DNA from: Maribacter arcticus
GTDB taxonomy: Bacteria; Bacteroidota; Bacteroidia; Flavobacteriales; Flavobacteriaceae
DNA length: 64,000 nucleotides
Direction: 5' to 3'
Assembly (NCBI RefSeq): GCF_900167935.1
Contig: NZ_FUYL01000001.1
Coordinates: forward strand, 434,001 to 498,000
In this document: positions 61,248 through 64,000 of the stretch, piece after piece
Layout of the letters: each line of letters opens with the position of its first letter
How positions within the stretch are numbered: position 1 is the first letter of the stretch
The notes under the pieces: generated by a model
Told to the model about the DNA's origin: nothing
Databases searched by the model: none
Seen by the model: the letters and a program-made list of their open reading frames with translations, nothing else
Position numbers and translations under genes: made by a program

Positions 61248-63792
61248 TCAATTTGATTCAACTACCGCTAAATCGTAAAAGCCGTTGACAGGCCTCCCGT
61301 CTTCGGTAATACCTTCAACTTTTACCCAGTACTCGCCGGTCTTGTCCCCTGTAAAAAAATCGATTGCCGATTTACCCTCCTCGTCCAAAGTAATTTCGGG
61401 CTTCCAGAACAAGGTAGTGCGGTAATCTGGTTTTTCAGGACTTTCCTTAATATAGTTAGGTTTGTAGAACTCCCGTGCCTTGTAGAAACCGGGAATTTTG
61501 AAGTTGACAATACCGGGGTATACCTCTGCGTTCTGTTCGTTTGGATCATAAAGGTCATTGGTATAAAGGGCAATAACACCATTACTACCCCTAGATCCAA
61601 AAATTGCGGCATCTGAACCAGTCACCAAATCAATATAAGAAACCTCGTTGGCCCGCATAGATTGGATAAAGGTTTGATCAGTTGGGACACCATCCACTAA
61701 AAACAAAGGGCCGGTCCAAGCGAACAAGGTACTCATGCTCATACTTGGAATATTTACATATTGATTGGGGTATGCGCCAGCGACTTGTACCCTAGGCAAG
61801 CGCCCAACCAAATCCATGGCGCTCATGGCCTCAGAACCTGGGATAGAATCATTATAAACGGTCATAGTAAAGGGGCCGTTGGTTATACGAGGGTTATTCT
61901 TTCTTAAAACTTCTTCCCTCATTCTCTTTTTTTCCTTGACAATAACTTCATCCAAACGGGTTACTTTTTTGGGATCGTAGTTAAAATCGGTCACTTTTTT
62001 CAGATATTCATCCCTAAGATACTCTTGGCTCAGTTCAATGGTCTGGCGGTCGGTACGCTTTGTCTTTCCAAGTTCTGAGTCTAGTTTGGGAGATTGCTCA
62101 TCGACTAAAACAGAGAGATTCTTTCGTTTGTATGCCCATTTGGGCACAGAATCATACGCCTCAACGGTGGCCTCAATGCTGTCATTGAAATAAAATGGGC
62201 CAAAACTGAAGGCTCCTTGGGCATTGGTCTCTTGCTTTGAGTTGATGAGATCGGGCCAATCGTACAGGTTTAGGGTGGCAACGGTCTCTTTTGCCTTGTT
62301 GGGGTTGCCGAACCTAGTGGTTTTTCCGGTGATCATGATCCCTTTTTCAGGAGCGTAGTCAGGGGTCTTGTCCACTTTTTCAGAAAGCATATCTTTCCAG
62401 ACGAACCTTCTCCAACCATGGGTGAGCATAAGTGCATCTAATAAGAATTTACGTTCTTTAGCATCATCGGCGAAGAAATAATCGGGGTTTTGAATGGTAC
62501 CGCCCAAATCGGAATCTAACAAGAGCCAACTTTTTATATTGTTGGTCGATGCTGTGCCCTTGCTTCCGTTTTTGGACACGATCCCCATAGAGAAGTCACC
62601 GTTAAGCGGAGCCCCCTTTCCATCCACTAAAACCATATTGAGTTCTACTTTTTCGCGCATGCCATAGGTTGTAGTGGGAGAGGAAATGGTTAAATGGGTA
62701 TCGTTTTCAGGGTTGTCTATAAAGATCAGGCGTTCACTTATGGGTTCTCCGTTAGGGGTAAATAGGGTGAACTGTGCCACACCATCTTGAAGTTCTTTGG
62801 TATAAATCTTTGTAGCATAGGCCGCATTGTCATTAGCGTTTCCAATGCGTTTAAAAATCATATCGCCCCTTAAATGTCCTATCAACAGGGTCCCCTCAAG
62901 TCCATTTTGGGTAGTACTAGACACCTGTACCAAAACATGGTCTTTCCTGTTTTTTAGACTAAGCACGTAACCGTTTGGCAATGCTTCAGGAAGGGGGAAC
63001 TTTTCTTCTATACCGTTGAGAATTACACTGGCATGGTATTGCACACCTGGTAAAGGGGTGAACCCTACACTGCCAAGGCCAAACTCTAGACTTTCGAAAG
63101 TCTCTATGATATTTTCTTTGGAATCTTTGATAAAGCCCTTCAGGGCCAGGCCATTGCCCTTTTCGTCAAGTACCTCTAGACCCATTGTGCCGGGTAAACC
63201 TTTGACAAGGTGGCCCCCCTCTGGGAAGAATTTAATGCTTGGTCTGCCGGAGACCGCCTTTCCCATGTTTTCTTCAAAACCCTGCAAATATTGTGTTACG
63301 GGAATCTGGTCAGGACTTACGGTATTACCTATCTGCTGTACGAAGATGGGTATATTTTTCTCATAAATAACGGGTTCCTGCTCGTTGAGCATATATTTGG
63401 TATATGAACGTAGGGTATAATCGCCTTGTGCTATGTTTTGATCAATTTCAATATCACCAGAGGCCCCAACTTCATCGACGAATAATTTACGTTGGGCCAC
63501 CACAATGCCTTGTTTGTCAACCAACTCTACATACACAACATTACTTTTTTCGGAACCATTGTGCGAAATACCATCGACCAAATAGGTTTTGAACCAAATG
63601 GTTTCACCATTGGTATAGAAATCTTTTATTTGTATGTAGGTATGTTTTTTCAGGAGATTGATTACGGCTGTAGTCCAAAAGTTTGGACTTTACTTTTTTC
63701 AAGAGTAGGTATTCTTGTGGGAGGCTCGTAAACGAAACAATCGATAGCGCGCTAAGTAACCCAATGATAACGATAGAACTTAATTTTTTCAT
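61248..63792 (-). pseudogene. Large TonB-plug/MG2-type surface protein gene, frameshifted near its start
   Basis: Start ATG 63792 gives a signal peptide (MKKLSSIVIIGLLSALSIVSFTS) and then EKTYLHTNKRF before a stop at about 63604. Deleting one base near 63624-63627 (an AAAA run on the coding strand) joins it to YTNGETIWFKTYLVDGIS and an uninterrupted frame of about 777 residues down to 61248. This matches flavobacterial proteins in which an alpha-2-macroglobulin/MG2-like region (about 1-560) precedes a TonB-plug domain (about 590-700: SAMDLVGRLPRVQVAG, FLVDGVPTDQ, SDAAIFGSRGSNGVIALYTND). As written it is broken; a sequencing error is possible. The region is distinctly GC-richer than its surroundings, with more C/G-ending codons. 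Confidence 0.8.
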
Positions 63793-63954
63793 ATTAATAG
63801 AATGTTTAAGTGTTCTTCTAAGTTAGAAAAAAGAATAATCCATACGTATTAATATTGTAACTATTTAATAAATAATAAGTTAAGGGGACTATTTGTAGAC
63901 GGCTTGGTCATTCATTGTTGTCGAATACTTGATTTTTTTTCATGTGTAATATGA

Positions 63955-63992
63955 TTAGACCACTTGATCTATGTTTAGCTCAAGTGGTCTAA
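63955..63992. repeat. 13-bp perfect inverted repeat at the window end
   Basis: TTAGACCACTTGA (63955-63967) and TCAAGTGGTCTAA (63980-63992) enclose 12 bases. No T tract follows on the plus strand and an A tract precedes on it, so it is only a possible terminator for a gene outside the window. Confidence 0.45.
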
Positions 63993-64000
63993 GTATACTT

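Overview
The window is a low-GC chromosomal segment (roughly a third G+C by eye) from a marine-type member of the Flavobacteriaceae (Bacteroidota). This rests on several signs: genes ending in the gliding-motility/T9SS type B sorting domain, TonB-dependent receptors, a FecA-like receptor, DUF5606 and DUF2911 proteins, an ECF sigma/anti-sigma pair, and promoters of the Bacteroidota form TTTG-N17-20-TAnnTTTG. No rRNA, tRNA, CRISPR array, IS element or prophage was recognised.

Layout. 1-10 kb: end of a Gfo/Idh/MocA oxidoreductase, DUF1801 protein, peptidase T, dihydroorotate dehydrogenase, Dabb protein, LysE exporter, HMG-CoA lyase, FecA-like receptor and IMP dehydrogenase. 10-20 kb: thioredoxin-fold protein, lysA, LON-substrate-domain protein, sucC, small unknown proteins, DUF2254 membrane protein, Hsp20, a secreted M20 hydrolase and uvrB. 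21.7-26.4 kb: three tandem paralogous T9SS type B secreted proteins. 26.5-36.7 kb: an ABC exporter pair, a divergent kinase-like protein, a nucleoid-associated protein, an operon of glycosyltransferase, tsaC-type, cca, ctaA and PRiA4-ORF3 genes, and two more glycosyltransferases. 37-41.9 kb: dapD, ruvX, DUF1919, def, DUF5606, then a broken histidine kinase and a decayed response regulator. 41.9-48.3 kb: a carbohydrate-type operon (glycerol facilitator, two esterase-type hydrolases, GH20 hexosaminidase), a lipoprotein, a lactonase-like protein and a Tat-type TIM-barrel protein. 48.4-58.3 kb: mazG, an orphan receiver, MATE exporter, PAP2 and GT39 convergent with a flippase-like protein and a polyprenyl-phosphate-type GT2, meaB, DUF2911 and aldose epimerase. 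58.4-60.9 kb: ECF sigma, a probable anti-sigma and a secreted coiled-coil protein. 61.2-63.8 kb: a GC-richer, frameshifted gene for a large TonB-plug surface protein.

Functionally most of the window is core metabolism and housekeeping in short operons, often convergent and separated by strong bidirectional terminators. Accessory interest lies in the paralogous secreted proteins, the kinase-like protein of unknown role, the decaying two-component pair, the sigma-linked envelope module, the foreign-looking frameshifted gene, and a shared palindromic motif in front of the HMG-CoA lyase and FecA-like receptor genes. Start codons were moved to internal ATGs in about a dozen genes where a promoter -7 element, signal peptide or family N-terminus made the longest frame unlikely.
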